Assembly (NCBI RefSeq): GCF_013364275.1
Contig: NZ_CP054932.1
Coordinates: forward strand, 2,108,001-2,172,000
Source: Actinomadura sp. NAK00032
GTDB lineage: Bacteria > Actinomycetota > Actinomycetes > Streptosporangiales > Streptosporangiaceae
Direction: 5' to 3'
DNA: 64,000 bases
The first letter of the stretch is position 1, and each line of letters starts with the position of its first letter. The translations under genes were made by a program, and so were the position numbers. Shown here piece by piece: positions 44,803 to 53,326 of this stretch. The notes beneath the pieces were generated by a model. It searched no databases and was not told the origin of the DNA. It saw only the letters and a list, made by a program, of their open reading frames with translations.

Positions 44803-45942
44803 TTACCTACCCTTGGGGCTGATGCCCAGGGACATTCCGGCTAGGCCTCGGCTGCGGCCGGCCAGTTTGTCGGCGATGGTGCGGAGTTCCTTGGCGGCGC
44901 CGGCGTCCGGGTCGGAGAGGACGAGCGGGGTGCCGTTGTCGCCGCCCTCGCGCAGGCGCGGGTCGATCTGCACCTGGCCGAGCAGCGGGACGCGGGTCCC
45001 GAGGGTCTGGGTGAGGGCGTCCGCGACCGTCTGGCCGCCGCCCTCGCCGAAGATGTGCTGCTGCTCGCCGCAGTGCGGGCACGCCAGGTAGGACATGTTC
45101 TCGATCACGCCGACGACCTGCTGGTGCGTCTGCGCGGCGATCGCGCCGGCCCGCTCGGCGACCTCGGCGGCGGCCTGCTGCGGGGTGGTGACGACGAGGA
45201 TCTCCGCGGACGGCAGCAGCTGCGCGACGGAGATCGCGATGTCGCCGGTGCCGGGCGGCAGGTCCATCAGCAGGATGTCGAGGTCGCCCCAGTAGACGTC
45301 CGCGAGGAACTGCTGGAGCGCCCGGTGCAGCATCGGCCCGCGCCACACGACCGGCTGGTTCCCGGCGGTGAACATGCCGACCGAGATCACCTTCACGGCG
45401 TGCGCGGACGGCGGCATGATCATGTCTTCGACCTTGGTGGGCGGGGTGTCCACGCCCAGCATCCGCGGCACCGAGTGGCCGTAGATGTCGGCGTCCACGA
45501 CCCCGACCTTGCGGCCCTGCGCGGCCAGCGCGGCGGCGAGGTTCACCGTCACCGACGACTTGCCGACGCCGCCCTTGCCGCTCGCGACCGCGTACACCTT
45601 GGTCAGCGAGTTCGGCTTGGCGAAGGGGATCTCCTTGGCGGGCTGCCCGCCGCGCAGCTTGGTCTGCAGGTCCTTGCGCTGCTCCTCGCTCATCACGTCC
45701 AGCTCGACCTGGACCGAGGTGACCCCGTCGAGACGGGTGACGGCCTCCGTGACGCGTTTGGTGATGGTGTCCTTCATCGGACATCCGGCCACGGTCAGGT
45801 AGACGCCGACGCGGACCGTGCCGTCCGCCTCGATGTCGACGCTCTTGACCATGTCGAGCTCGGTGATGGGCTTGTGGATCTCAGGATCGTTCACCGTGGC
45901 GAGAGCCTCGGTCACCCGCTCGGTCGTCAACTGGGAGGCCAT
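44803..45942 (-). CDS. mrp: Mrp/NBP35-family P-loop ATPase, Fe-S cluster carrier
   Basis: A 379-aa protein with an N-terminal DUF59/MIP18 domain (about 8-90) and a ParA/MinD-like ATPase with deviant Walker A GKGGVGKSS. LLMDLPPGTGD forms the Walker B/switch region. The C-terminal YLACPHCGEQ provides the CxxC (CPHC) that binds a bridging Fe-S cluster. It helps assemble or deliver clusters. Rv1229c is the M. tuberculosis counterpart. Confidence 0.93.
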   Translation of the reverse strand: MASQLTTERVTEALATVNDPEIHKPITELDMVKSVDIEADGTVRVGVYLTVAGCPMKDTITKRVTEAVTRLDGVTSVQVELDVMSEEQRKDLQTKLRGGQPAKEIPFAKPNSLTKVYAVASGKGGVGKSSVTVNLAAALAAQGRKVGVVDADIYGHSVPRMLGVDTPPTKVEDMIMPPSAHAVKVISVGMFTAGNQPVVWRGPMLHRALQQFLADVYWGDLDILLMDLPPGTGDIAISVAQLLPSAEILVVTTPQQAAAEVAERAGAIAAQTHQQVVGVIENMSYLACPHCGEQQHIFGEGGGQTVADALTQTLGTRVPLLGQVQIDPRLREGGDNGTPLVLSDPDAGAAKELRTIADKLAGRSRGLAGMSLGISPKGR

Positions 45943-46052
45943 GCGTCCATGGTATGAACCCCGGGGCCCGTTCCGTTAATCAGGGTGTCCGTCCTCACAC
46001 GCCGGGTGCGTCTCCATCGCGCGGGGGCCTCACCGGCCGTAACATCGGTGCG

Positions 46053-46547
46053 GTGACCACCGGAACCCTCCCGGCCGCCGAGCCGGCCGTCTGGCGGACC
46101 ATGCTGCGGGCCCAGGCGCGGATCTCCCGCCGCCTCCAGGCCGACCTGCTGGCCCGCCACGGCCTCGCCCTCGCCTCCTACGACGTGCTCCTGCACCTCG
46201 GCGAGGCGCCGGACGGGCGGCTGCGGATGAACGACCTCGCCGACCGCGTGCTGCTGTCGCGCAGCGGCCTGACCCGGCTGGTCGACCGGATGCAGCGCGA
46301 CGGGCTGGTGGTGCGGCAGTCCTGCGCCGACGACGCCCGCGGCCTGTTCGCCGTCCTCACCGCCGCCGGGCGCGACCGGCTCGCCGACGCCACCCCCACC
46401 TACCGGCAGGGCGTCCGCGACTACCTGCTCAGCCGGCTGGACGAGCCCGACCTGCGCACCCTGGAGGACATCCTCGGCAAGCTCGCCGACGAGCAGGTCC
46501 CCGCCCGGGCGGCTAGCGGACCTTCTCCTTGGCGTCCATCTCCTTGA
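46053..46547 (+). CDS. MarR-family transcriptional regulator
   Basis: A 164-aa winged-helix regulator: RLRMNDLADRVLLSRSGLTRLVDRM is the recognition region and the beta-wing contains RQSCADDARG with the basic MarR motif. GTG 46053 is the start. Its last 35 bp overlap the convergent DUF1003 gene. No cognate promoter target is obvious; the 110-bp gap to mrp is shared by both divergent genes. Confidence 0.85.
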   Translation: MTTGTLPAAEPAVWRTMLRAQARISRRLQADLLARHGLALASYDVLLHLGEAPDGRLRMNDLADRVLLSRSGLTRLVDRMQRDGLVVRQSCADDARGLFAVLTAAGRDRLADATPTYRQGVRDYLLSRLDEPDLRTLEDILGKLADEQVPARAASGPSPWRPSP

Positions 46548-47010
46548 GGATCTGCTGGAGCTCCGAGCGCAGGAAGTCGCGGGTGACGACCTCGTTCAGC
46601 GCGACCCGCAGCCCGGCGATCTCCCGCGTCAGGTACTCGGTGTCGGCGATGCCGCGGTCGCCGCGGGCCCGGTCCTGCTCGTACTGGACGCGGTCCCGGT
46701 CGTCCTGCCGGTTCTGGGCGAGCAGGATCAGCGGCGCCGCGTAGGACGCCTGCAGCGACAGCATCAGCGTCAGGAAGATGAACGGGTACGGGTCGAACTT
46801 CAGCGCGGACGGCGCGAGCAGGTTCCACACGATCCAGACGGTGACGAAGACGGTCATGTAGACCAGGAACCGGGCCGTGCCGAGGAACCGGGCGATCCGC
46901 TCCGACAGCCGCCCGAACGACTCGGGGTCGTAGTGGATCCGCGGCAGCAGCGTGCGGCGCACCTCCCGCGGCTGGTCCAGGCGCCCGGTCATCGGCCGTG
47001 TCGTCATCAT
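46513..47010 (-). CDS. DUF1003 membrane protein
   Basis: A 165-aa protein with two closely spaced transmembrane helices (about 48-68 and 76-98) followed by a charged helical tail. The motifs FVTVWIVWNL, DPYPFIFLTLMLS and SYAAPLILLAQNRQ are hallmarks of DUF1003. The function is unknown. Its ATG overlaps the stop of the MgtE-like gene, and the same pair exists as Rv1231c-Rv1232c. Confidence 0.88.
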   Translation of the reverse strand: MMTTRPMTGRLDQPREVRRTLLPRIHYDPESFGRLSERIARFLGTARFLVYMTVFVTVWIVWNLLAPSALKFDPYPFIFLTLMLSLQASYAAPLILLAQNRQDDRDRVQYEQDRARGDRGIADTEYLTREIAGLRVALNEVVTRDFLRSELQQILKEMDAKEKVR

Positions 47011-48305
47011 GTGGTCCCCCGGAGTGCCTCTTCCTCGGGGTCGGCGGACCCCTCGGCGGCGGCGTCCATCACGCTCTCGCGCCAGTCCTCGGGCAGCAGG
47101 TGGTCGAGGACGTCGTCGATCGTCACCGCGCCGAGCAGGTGCCCGTTCTCGTCCACGACGGCGCCGGCGACGAGGTTGTAGGTGGCCAGGAACATCGCGA
47201 CGGCCTCCAGCGACATCGTGGGGCGCAGCGGGTCGAGCTCGGCGTCCACGATCCCGCTGACCAGCGTCGGCGGCGGCTCGCGCAGCAGCTTCTGGAAGTG
47301 CACGGTGCCGAGGTACTGGCCGGTCGGCGTCGCGGTCGGCGGCCGGCACACGTACACCTGCGCGGCCAGCGCCGGGTTCAGGTCGGGGCGGCGGATCAGC
47401 GCGAGCGCCTCGGCGACCGTCGCGTCCGGCGGGACGATCACCGGGTCGCTGGTCATCAGCCCGCCGGCCGACTCGTCGGGGTAGGTGAGCAGCCGCCGCA
47501 CCGGCGCCGCGTCCTGCGGCTCCATCAGCGTCAGCAGCCGCTCCCGCTGCTCGGCGGGCAGCTCGCCGAGCAGGTCCGCCGCGTCGTCGGGCCCCATCGC
47601 CTCCAGCACGTCGGCGGCCCGCTCCACGCCGAGGTCGCCGAGGATCTCGACCTGGTCGTCCTCGGGCAGCTCCTCCAGGACGTCGGCGAGCCGCTCGTCG
47701 TCCAGCGCGACCGCGACCTCCGCGCGCCGCTTCGGCGGCAGCTCGTGCACGATGTTGGCGAGGTCGGCGGGCTTCATCCGCTCGAACGCGGCGATCAGCC
47801 CGGCGGCGCCCTGCCCGTGCTCGACGGCGGAGAACCCCTCCACGGCGTCCCAGTCGACGATCAGGCTCTCCCCGCGCTTGCGCAGGCCGCGGCCGGTGCG
47901 GCGGCGGACGGCGACCTTGGCGACCAGCCAGTCGCGGGTGCGGGTGGGCTCCATCGCCACGTCCACCACGGAGACCGGCTCGCCGGAGTCGCAGAACCGG
48001 ACGGTGCGGTCCAGCATCTCGGCGATGGCCAGGGTCTCCGACTCGCGCTTCTGGAACCGGCGCATGTTCAGCCGGCCGTCGAAGATGATCGCGTCCGCCT
48101 CGATCACCGTCACCCGGGTGATCGGCAGGAACACCGTCCGCCGCGGCGCGACCTCCACCACCAGCCCGAGCACCCGCGGCGGCCGCGGCGCCAGCCGCAG
48201 CGCGACCACCACATCGCGGACCCGGCCGACCTGGTCCCCGGCCGGGTCGAACACCGCGATGCCCGCGAGCCGGGCGATGAACACCCGCGTCGGAGCCGCA
48301 CTCAT
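47007..48305 (-). CDS. MgtE N-terminal and CBS domain protein without transport domain
   Basis: A 432-aa soluble protein. Residues 1-75 resemble a PRC-barrel (GDQVGRVRDVVVALR), about 165-290 are MgtE-N superhelical repeats (ADVLEELPEDDQVEIL), and about 290-420 are a CBS pair. The Mg-channel membrane domain of true MgtE is absent, so a regulatory or sensing role is likely. It is coupled to DUF1003 and corresponds to Rv1232c. Confidence 0.85.
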   Translation of the reverse strand: MSAAPTRVFIARLAGIAVFDPAGDQVGRVRDVVVALRLAPRPPRVLGLVVEVAPRRTVFLPITRVTVIEADAIIFDGRLNMRRFQKRESETLAIAEMLDRTVRFCDSGEPVSVVDVAMEPTRTRDWLVAKVAVRRRTGRGLRKRGESLIVDWDAVEGFSAVEHGQGAAGLIAAFERMKPADLANIVHELPPKRRAEVAVALDDERLADVLEELPEDDQVEILGDLGVERAADVLEAMGPDDAADLLGELPAEQRERLLTLMEPQDAAPVRRLLTYPDESAGGLMTSDPVIVPPDATVAEALALIRRPDLNPALAAQVYVCRPPTATPTGQYLGTVHFQKLLREPPPTLVSGIVDAELDPLRPTMSLEAVAMFLATYNLVAGAVVDENGHLLGAVTIDDVLDHLLPEDWRESVMDAAAEGSADPEEEALRGTT

Positions 48306-48377
48306 GGGCAGGACACTACCCATGATCGCCCGGTCGATCCGGACTCGGGACGCACACCGGACGCTTACGGCGAGGAG

Positions 48378-48404
48378 TGTCACATCTCGGGCTCTCGTCC
48401 CGTC
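48378..48404 (+). promoter_or_regulatory. ECF41-type promoter
   Basis: TGTCACA (48378-48384), a 16-bp spacer and CGTC (48401-48404) match exactly the promoter consensus reported for ECF41 sigma factors. It lies about 25 bp before the ECF41-type sigma gene and indicates autoregulation. Confidence 0.82.
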
Positions 48405-48428
48405 CTAGCCGACGTGAAAGAGTTGACG

Positions 48429-49319
48429 ATGATGAGCGACGCTTTCGTGGAGCACCGCAGCCTGCTGTTCGCGGTGGCGTACCGGATGCTGGGCACGGCC
48501 GCCGACGCCGAGGACGCCGTGCAGGACGCCTGGCTGCGCTGGTCCGCCGCGGACCGCTCCGACGTGGCCGACCCGAAGGCCTACCTCGTCCGGATCACCA
48601 CCAACGTGGCGCTGGACCGGCTCCGCTCCGCGCAGGCCCGCCGCGAGACCTATGTCGGGCCGTGGCTGCCGGAGCCGATGCTGACGTCGCCGGACGTCGC
48701 CGAGGACGCCGAGCTGGCGGAGTCGGTGTCGATGGCGATGCTGGTCGTCCTGGAGACGCTGAGCCCCCTGGAGCGGGCCGTCTTCGTCCTCAAGGAGGTC
48801 TTCGGCTACCCGTACGCGGAGATCGCGCGGGCGCTGGACCGGTCGGAGGCGTCCGTGCGGCAGCTCGGGACCCGCGCCCGCAAGCACGTGCAGGCCCGGC
48901 GGCCCCGCTTCGAGGCCGGTGGCCCCGACCGGCGCGCCGTGACCGAGCGGTTCTTCGACGCGGTGATCGGCGGCGACATCAACCGCTTCATGGAGGTCCT
49001 CGCCCCGGACGTCGCGCTGTGGTCGGACGGCGGCGGCAAGGTCCGCGCCCCGCGCCGGGTCATCTTCGGCGCGGAGAAGGTCGGCCGCTTCTTCGGCGCG
49101 GTCTCCCAGCAGAGCTACCAGGGCATCGAGCCCGCGGACATGCGGTTCGACCGGGTCGAGCTGAACGGCGAGCCCGCGGTCGTCGTGTCCGGCCCGGCCG
49201 GCCCGATCAGCGCGTTCACCGCCGACGTCGACGCCGACGGCCGGATCCAGGCCATCCACCTGGTCGCCAACCCGGACAAGCTGCGCGCCCTCGCGGAGGG
49301 CCGCCGGCTGGAGATGTGA
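48429..49319 (+). CDS. ECF41-family sigma factor (SigJ-like) with SnoaL-like C-terminal domain
   Basis: A 296-aa sigma factor: region 2 (AYRMLGTAADAEDAVQDAWLRW), region 4 (FGYPYAEIARALDRSEASVRQLGTR), and a C-terminal extension of about 110 residues with a SnoaL/NTF2-like fold. The DGGGK motif (WSDGGGKVRAPRR) is diagnostic of ECF41, in which this extension replaces an anti-sigma factor. ATG 48429 was chosen; 48432 and GTG 48414 are alternatives. The usual carboxymuconolactone-decarboxylase or oxidoreductase partner is not adjacent. Confidence 0.9.
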   Translation: MMSDAFVEHRSLLFAVAYRMLGTAADAEDAVQDAWLRWSAADRSDVADPKAYLVRITTNVALDRLRSAQARRETYVGPWLPEPMLTSPDVAEDAELAESVSMAMLVVLETLSPLERAVFVLKEVFGYPYAEIARALDRSEASVRQLGTRARKHVQARRPRFEAGGPDRRAVTERFFDAVIGGDINRFMEVLAPDVALWSDGGGKVRAPRRVIFGAEKVGRFFGAVSQQSYQGIEPADMRFDRVELNGEPAVVVSGPAGPISAFTADVDADGRIQAIHLVANPDKLRALAEGRRLEM

Positions 49320-49338
49320 CCGCGGGGCTCGGCGCCCG

Positions 49339-49839
49339 TCAGCGGTCGATCCGGCGGCGCTTGCCGCCGACCATGCGCGGCGGCGGGCCGGCGGTCGTCG
49401 CCGGGGTCGGCACCGGCCGCACCGCCGCGTACCCGTCCGCCGCCGTCTCGACCTCCTCGACGGGGGTCAGCCGGACGATCCACGACTCGGTCGCCCACGT
49501 CTCCACCTGGCCCTCGTGGGTGCGGGCGTTCAGGCGCTCCTTGGCGATGACCGGCGTCACGGCGTCCCACAGCTCGGTGCCGGGCTCGACGACCTCGGCG
49601 TCGGCGGTGAACGAGACCAGCCGGCCGCCCTTGTCCTTGCTGCGCAGGATCACCGTGACCCGGTCGGCCTCCGGCAGGCCCGGCAGCGGCTGCTCGCCCT
49701 CGCCGCCGGTCAGCACGTAGGCGGAGCCGTCGTGCCACACGTGCCAGGCGGCCCGCGGCTGCGGCAGGCCGGGCAGGTCGAGCCACAGCAGCCCGGACTT
49801 CTTGGCCGCCTCCTCCACCAGCGCCCTGTTCAGACCCAT
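49339..49839 (-). CDS. Conserved hypothetical protein, possibly flavin-reductase/PNPOx-like
   Basis: A 166-aa soluble protein that I do not recognise with confidence. HVWHDGSAYVLTGGEGEQ, VTVILRSKDKGGRLVSF and the split-barrel-like beta pattern vaguely resemble pyridoxamine-phosphate-oxidase-like proteins. The last 25 residues are basic (GGKRRRIDR). It is convergent with the ECF41 gene (19-bp gap) and divergent from the CitE-like gene. Confidence 0.5.
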   Translation of the reverse strand: MGLNRALVEEAAKKSGLLWLDLPGLPQPRAAWHVWHDGSAYVLTGGEGEQPLPGLPEADRVTVILRSKDKGGRLVSFTADAEVVEPGTELWDAVTPVIAKERLNARTHEGQVETWATESWIVRLTPVEEVETAADGYAAVRPVPTPATTAGPPPRMVGGKRRRIDR

Positions 49840-49878
49840 GCCGGAAGGGTCTCACACCCGCTGGATAGCATCCGGGCC

Positions 49879-50817
49879 ATGCGCTCTCGCCGTACCACCC
49901 TCGCCGTCCCGGGCAGCAATCCCCGCTTCATCGAGAAGGCGCAGGGGCTGCCCGCCGACGAGATCTTCCTCGACCTGGAGGACGCCGTCGCGCCGTCGGC
50001 CAAGCAGGACGCCCGCTCGACCGTCGTCGCCGCGCTCACCGGCGGCGACTGGTCCGGCAAGACCCGGGTGGTGCGCGTCAACGACCTCGACACCCCGTGG
50101 GCCTACCGGGACGTGATCGAGGTCGTCGAGGGCGCCGGCGCCCACCTCGACGCGATCATGCTGCCGAAGGTGTCGGACGCGACCCACGTCCAGTGGCTCG
50201 ACCGGCTGCTCACCCAGATCGAGCGGGCCACCGGCCTGCCGGCGGGCGGCATCGGCATCGAGGCGCAGATCGAGGACGCCCGCGGCCTGACGCACATCGA
50301 CGCGATCGCCGCGTCCTCGCCGCGGCTGGAGACCCTCGTCCTCGGGCCCGGCGACCTCATGGCGTCCCTCAACATGAAGACGCTCGTGGTGGGGGAGCAG
50401 CCGCCCGGCTACACCGAGGGCGACGCCTACCACCACATCCTCATGCGGATCCTGATCGCCGCCCGCGCCCACGACCTCCAGGCCATCGACGGCCCCTACT
50501 TCAACGTCCGCGACGTGGACGCGTTCACGCGGGTCGCGCGGCGCTCGGCCGCGCTCGGCTTCGACGGCAAGTGGGTGCTGCACCCGTCGCAGATCGACGC
50601 CGGGAACGCGGTGTTCTCCCCGGCGCAGGACGACTACGACCACGCCGAACTGATCCTCGACGCCTACGACCACGCGCTGGGCGAGGGCCGGGGCGCGGCC
50701 CGGCTCGGCGACGAGATGATCGACGAGGCGTCCCGGAAGATGGCGCTCGTCATCGCCGCCAAGGGACGCGCCGCCGGGCTGGCCCGCACGAAGCGCTTCG
50801 ACCCCGCCGGGAACTGA
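49879..50817 (+). CDS. HpcH/HpaI aldolase/citrate lyase beta-like (malyl-CoA lyase type)
   Basis: A 312-aa TIM-barrel lyase of the CitE family, acting on (S)-malyl-CoA-type or citramalyl-CoA substrates. PGSNPRFIEKAQGLPADEIFLDLEDAV opens the barrel. The conserved Arg in RVNDLDTPW and the Glu/Asp Mg ligands in IEAQIEDARG and LVLGPGDLMASL follow. GKWVLHPSQI supplies the late catalytic loop. The MRSRRTTLAVPG start fits the family. No acyl-CoA partner is adjacent. Confidence 0.85.
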   Translation: MRSRRTTLAVPGSNPRFIEKAQGLPADEIFLDLEDAVAPSAKQDARSTVVAALTGGDWSGKTRVVRVNDLDTPWAYRDVIEVVEGAGAHLDAIMLPKVSDATHVQWLDRLLTQIERATGLPAGGIGIEAQIEDARGLTHIDAIAASSPRLETLVLGPGDLMASLNMKTLVVGEQPPGYTEGDAYHHILMRILIAARAHDLQAIDGPYFNVRDVDAFTRVARRSAALGFDGKWVLHPSQIDAGNAVFSPAQDDYDHAELILDAYDHALGEGRGAARLGDEMIDEASRKMALVIAAKGRAAGLARTKRFDPAGN

Positions 50818-50871
50818 CGCCCCGTACGATTCGTCCACACGTACGCGAAAGTCAACGGGAGGGGTCGAGCG

Positions 50872-52188
50872 TTGTCAGAACCTGGGGAGACCAACGGCTG
50901 GGCACCCCTGGACCCCGCCCCTCCAGGCCCTGCCCCCGACCCCGTCGCGCCGGAGCCGCCCGTCCCGGCGCAGCCCCCGCAACAGGCACAGCAGCGGCCG
51001 TACGAGGCCGGCGGCGCCCAGGGGTACGCGCCCGGCATGCCCTACTGGCCCGGGGCGCCGGCGCAGCCGGACGGCTGGGGCCAGGCGTACGGAACCGGCC
51101 AGTACCCGGCCCCGCCATACGGGGCGTACGGGCCCGGCGCGTACTACGGGCCCGCGTACGGCATGCCCCCCGCCAAGCGGTCGTGGACGGTGTCCCTGCC
51201 GCCCGGCAGGCCGTACCACCAGGCCGCCCGGAACGAGGTGCACCAGTGGTGGCGCCCGCTGGCGGGCAGCATCGCGATCCTCCTGGTGGGGATGGCCGGC
51301 ATGCTCGGGCTGGTGATCGCCGGGATGGTCGTCAAGGCGGTGGCGACCGGAGAGGTCACCGAGCCCACCGCGGACGGCACCGACTCGATCTTCGGCAACA
51401 CCACCGCCGACGTCGTGTACAACCTGGCGGCGCTCGCCCTGTTCCTGCCCGTGGTCTTCGGGGCGGCGTGGCTGATCCAGCGGCGGCGGCCCGGCACCCT
51501 GTCATCGGTCGCGGGACGGCTGCGGTGGCGCTGGATGCTGCTGTGCTGCGGCCTGGCGATCGCGTTCTGCGTCGTGTCCTACGGGACGTCGATCGTGGCG
51601 GGGATCGCGCTGGACGACCAGTCCGGCGGCGACGAGCACTGGGTCGGCTGGGGCGAGTTCCTGCTCCCGGCGGTCCTGATCGTCCTGCTGGTGCCGTTCC
51701 AGGCGGCGGCGGAGGAGTACGTGTTCCGCGGCTGGCTGCTCCAGGCCGTGGGCGCGTGCACGCTGGAGAACGCCAGGGGCCCGGTGGGGCGGGCGTTCAG
51801 CGCGGTGTTCCGCACTCCCTGGCCCGGCATCGTGCTGGGGTCCGCGCTGTTCACGGCCGGGCACGGCTACACGAGCTGGGGCATCGCCGACATCTTCCTG
51901 TTCGGCGCGATCGCGGGGTGGATGACGGTGCGGACGGGCGGTCTGGAGGCCGGCATCGCCCTGCACGTGTTCAACAACCTGATGGCGTTCCTCCTCCCGG
52001 CGGCGGTCGGGAAGCTCGACATGGAGCAGGGCAGCGTGCCCTGGCAGGTCGTCCTGGCGGACGTCATCCCCATCGCGCTCTACGCGGCGGTGGTGGTGCT
52101 GCTGGCGCGGCGCATGCGGGTGCAGAAGCGCACGGGGGAGGACGAGGTCCCGACCACGCCGCGGCCCGAGCCGCTGCCGGTGCCGTAG
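50872..52188 (+). CDS. CPBP-family intramembrane metalloprotease
   Basis: A 438-aa membrane protein. The first 110 residues are Pro/Gly/Tyr-rich and cytoplasmic. Seven or so hydrophobic segments follow, carrying the Abi/CPBP motifs: EEYVFRGWL (EExxxR), GHGYTSWG and HVFNNLMAF (HxxxN). The glutamates and histidines form the Rce1-like active site. Substrates are unknown. The start is TTG 50872 after GGGAGGGG. Confidence 0.87.
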   Translation: MSEPGETNGWAPLDPAPPGPAPDPVAPEPPVPAQPPQQAQQRPYEAGGAQGYAPGMPYWPGAPAQPDGWGQAYGTGQYPAPPYGAYGPGAYYGPAYGMPPAKRSWTVSLPPGRPYHQAARNEVHQWWRPLAGSIAILLVGMAGMLGLVIAGMVVKAVATGEVTEPTADGTDSIFGNTTADVVYNLAALALFLPVVFGAAWLIQRRRPGTLSSVAGRLRWRWMLLCCGLAIAFCVVSYGTSIVAGIALDDQSGGDEHWVGWGEFLLPAVLIVLLVPFQAAAEEYVFRGWLLQAVGACTLENARGPVGRAFSAVFRTPWPGIVLGSALFTAGHGYTSWGIADIFLFGAIAGWMTVRTGGLEAGIALHVFNNLMAFLLPAAVGKLDMEQGSVPWQVVLADVIPIALYAAVVVLLARRMRVQKRTGEDEVPTTPRPEPLPVP

Positions 52189-52189
52189 T

Positions 52190-52579
52190 TCAGAGGACGC
52201 CCCACTCCGCCAGCGCGTCGAGCAGCCCCGGCGTGACCGGGAGACCGGCGAGGTCGTCCGGACGCACCCAGGCCACGTCGTCGGCGTCGTCGCCCGCGCG
52301 GAGCGTCCCGCCCGTGACGGTGGCCGCGTAGTCGTGGATCTCGAAGACGACGCCCGCGGGCCCGGGGCGCTCGACCGTCCCGGCGAGGGCGCCCACGGCG
52401 ACGTCCAGGCCGGTCTCCTCCCTCAGTTCGCGCGCGACCGCGGCCGGGTCGTCCTCGCCGGGCTCGACCCGCCCGCCCGGAATGGACCACAGCCCCGCGC
52501 CGGGCGGACGCCCGCGCCGCACCAGCAGCAGCCGCCCGTCGCCGTCGCGCACGATCCCGCCCACGCACCGTGTTCTCAT
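52190..52579 (-). CDS. Nudix hydrolase (MutT-like)
   Basis: A 129-aa Nudix enzyme with an intact box at residues 36-58 (Gly36, Glu42, ARELREETGL ending Leu58). It hydrolyses a nucleoside diphosphate derivative, possibly oxidised dGTP. Short and single-domain. It ends 1 bp from the convergent CPBP gene. Confidence 0.9.
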   Translation of the reverse strand: MRTRCVGGIVRDGDGRLLLVRRGRPPGAGLWSIPGGRVEPGEDDPAAVARELREETGLDVAVGALAGTVERPGPAGVVFEIHDYAATVTGGTLRAGDDADDVAWVRPDDLAGLPVTPGLLDALAEWGVL

Positions 52580-52662
52580 GGCTCCATTTTGTCCCCCCTT
52601 TTCCCGGTGGCGACCTGCGGCGACTTGACGGGGCGGGACGCCGCCGCGCAGTGTGGGTATCC

Positions 52663-53310
52663 ATGAGGGCGGAGCCCATGTGCCCGCGCTGCGCGGGTCC
52701 GCTGAGCGCGCCGGGCCTCTGGTCGAGCGACTGGAGCTGCGGTGTGCACGGCGCCGTGCTGCCGCGGCAGCCGTCCCGGCGCCCCGGCCCGGACGGGCTG
52801 GCCGCCGTGCTGCGCGACGCGCGGGTCCCGGTCTGGACGCCCTGGCCCCTTCCGCCGGCCTGGCTCGTCACGGGATTCGCCACGGTCGGCGACGACCGCT
52901 CCGGCGCGCGCGCGACGGCCGTCGCCGTGTCCGGGCCGGGGCTGCTGCGCGGCCCCGCCGACATGGTGCTGATCGCCGAGGAGCCCGGCATCGGGCTCGG
53001 CGCCCACTACGCGGGGCTGGCGGGCTCCGATCCCGGCGAGGCGTTCAACGGGAGCCCGCCGCACGTGAAGCTGGACGTCAGCGGCCCCGCCGCGACGTGC
53101 GGCCGGTCGGTGCCCATGTGGGCGGTCGGCGACCGCCCCGACCGGGCCGTCTACGCCGGAGAGGCGATGGGGAACTGGCTGTGGGCGGTGCTGTGGCCCG
53201 CCGACGCGGGCGTCCTGATGCTGGAGAGCCAGAACCTCCTCGACCTGCGCGAACCGGGGATGGAGATCGACCTCCCCTACGGCGCCTACAGCCCCCGGCT
53301 CGACGACTGA
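52663..53310 (+). CDS. DUF6758 family protein
   Basis: A 215-aa protein conserved in actinobacteria. The N-terminus MCPRCAGPLSAPG with SCGVHG forms a zinc-ribbon-like CxxC...C pair. VPVWTPWPLPPAWLVTGFA, VLIAEEPGIGLGAHYAGL and GNWLWAVLWPADAGVLM are family hallmarks. The function is unknown. It lies directly upstream of the PHP gene, an arrangement I recall from Streptomyces. Confidence 0.8.
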   Translation: MRAEPMCPRCAGPLSAPGLWSSDWSCGVHGAVLPRQPSRRPGPDGLAAVLRDARVPVWTPWPLPPAWLVTGFATVGDDRSGARATAVAVSGPGLLRGPADMVLIAEEPGIGLGAHYAGLAGSDPGEAFNGSPPHVKLDVSGPAATCGRSVPMWAVGDRPDRAVYAGEAMGNWLWAVLWPADAGVLMLESQNLLDLREPGMEIDLPYGAYSPRLDD

Positions 53311-53326
53311 TGCGGGCGGGCTGCTG

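Noticed and set aside
47007..48305. A magnesium transporter MgtE
   Set aside because: Only the MgtE-N and CBS domains are present; no transmembrane transport domain exists.
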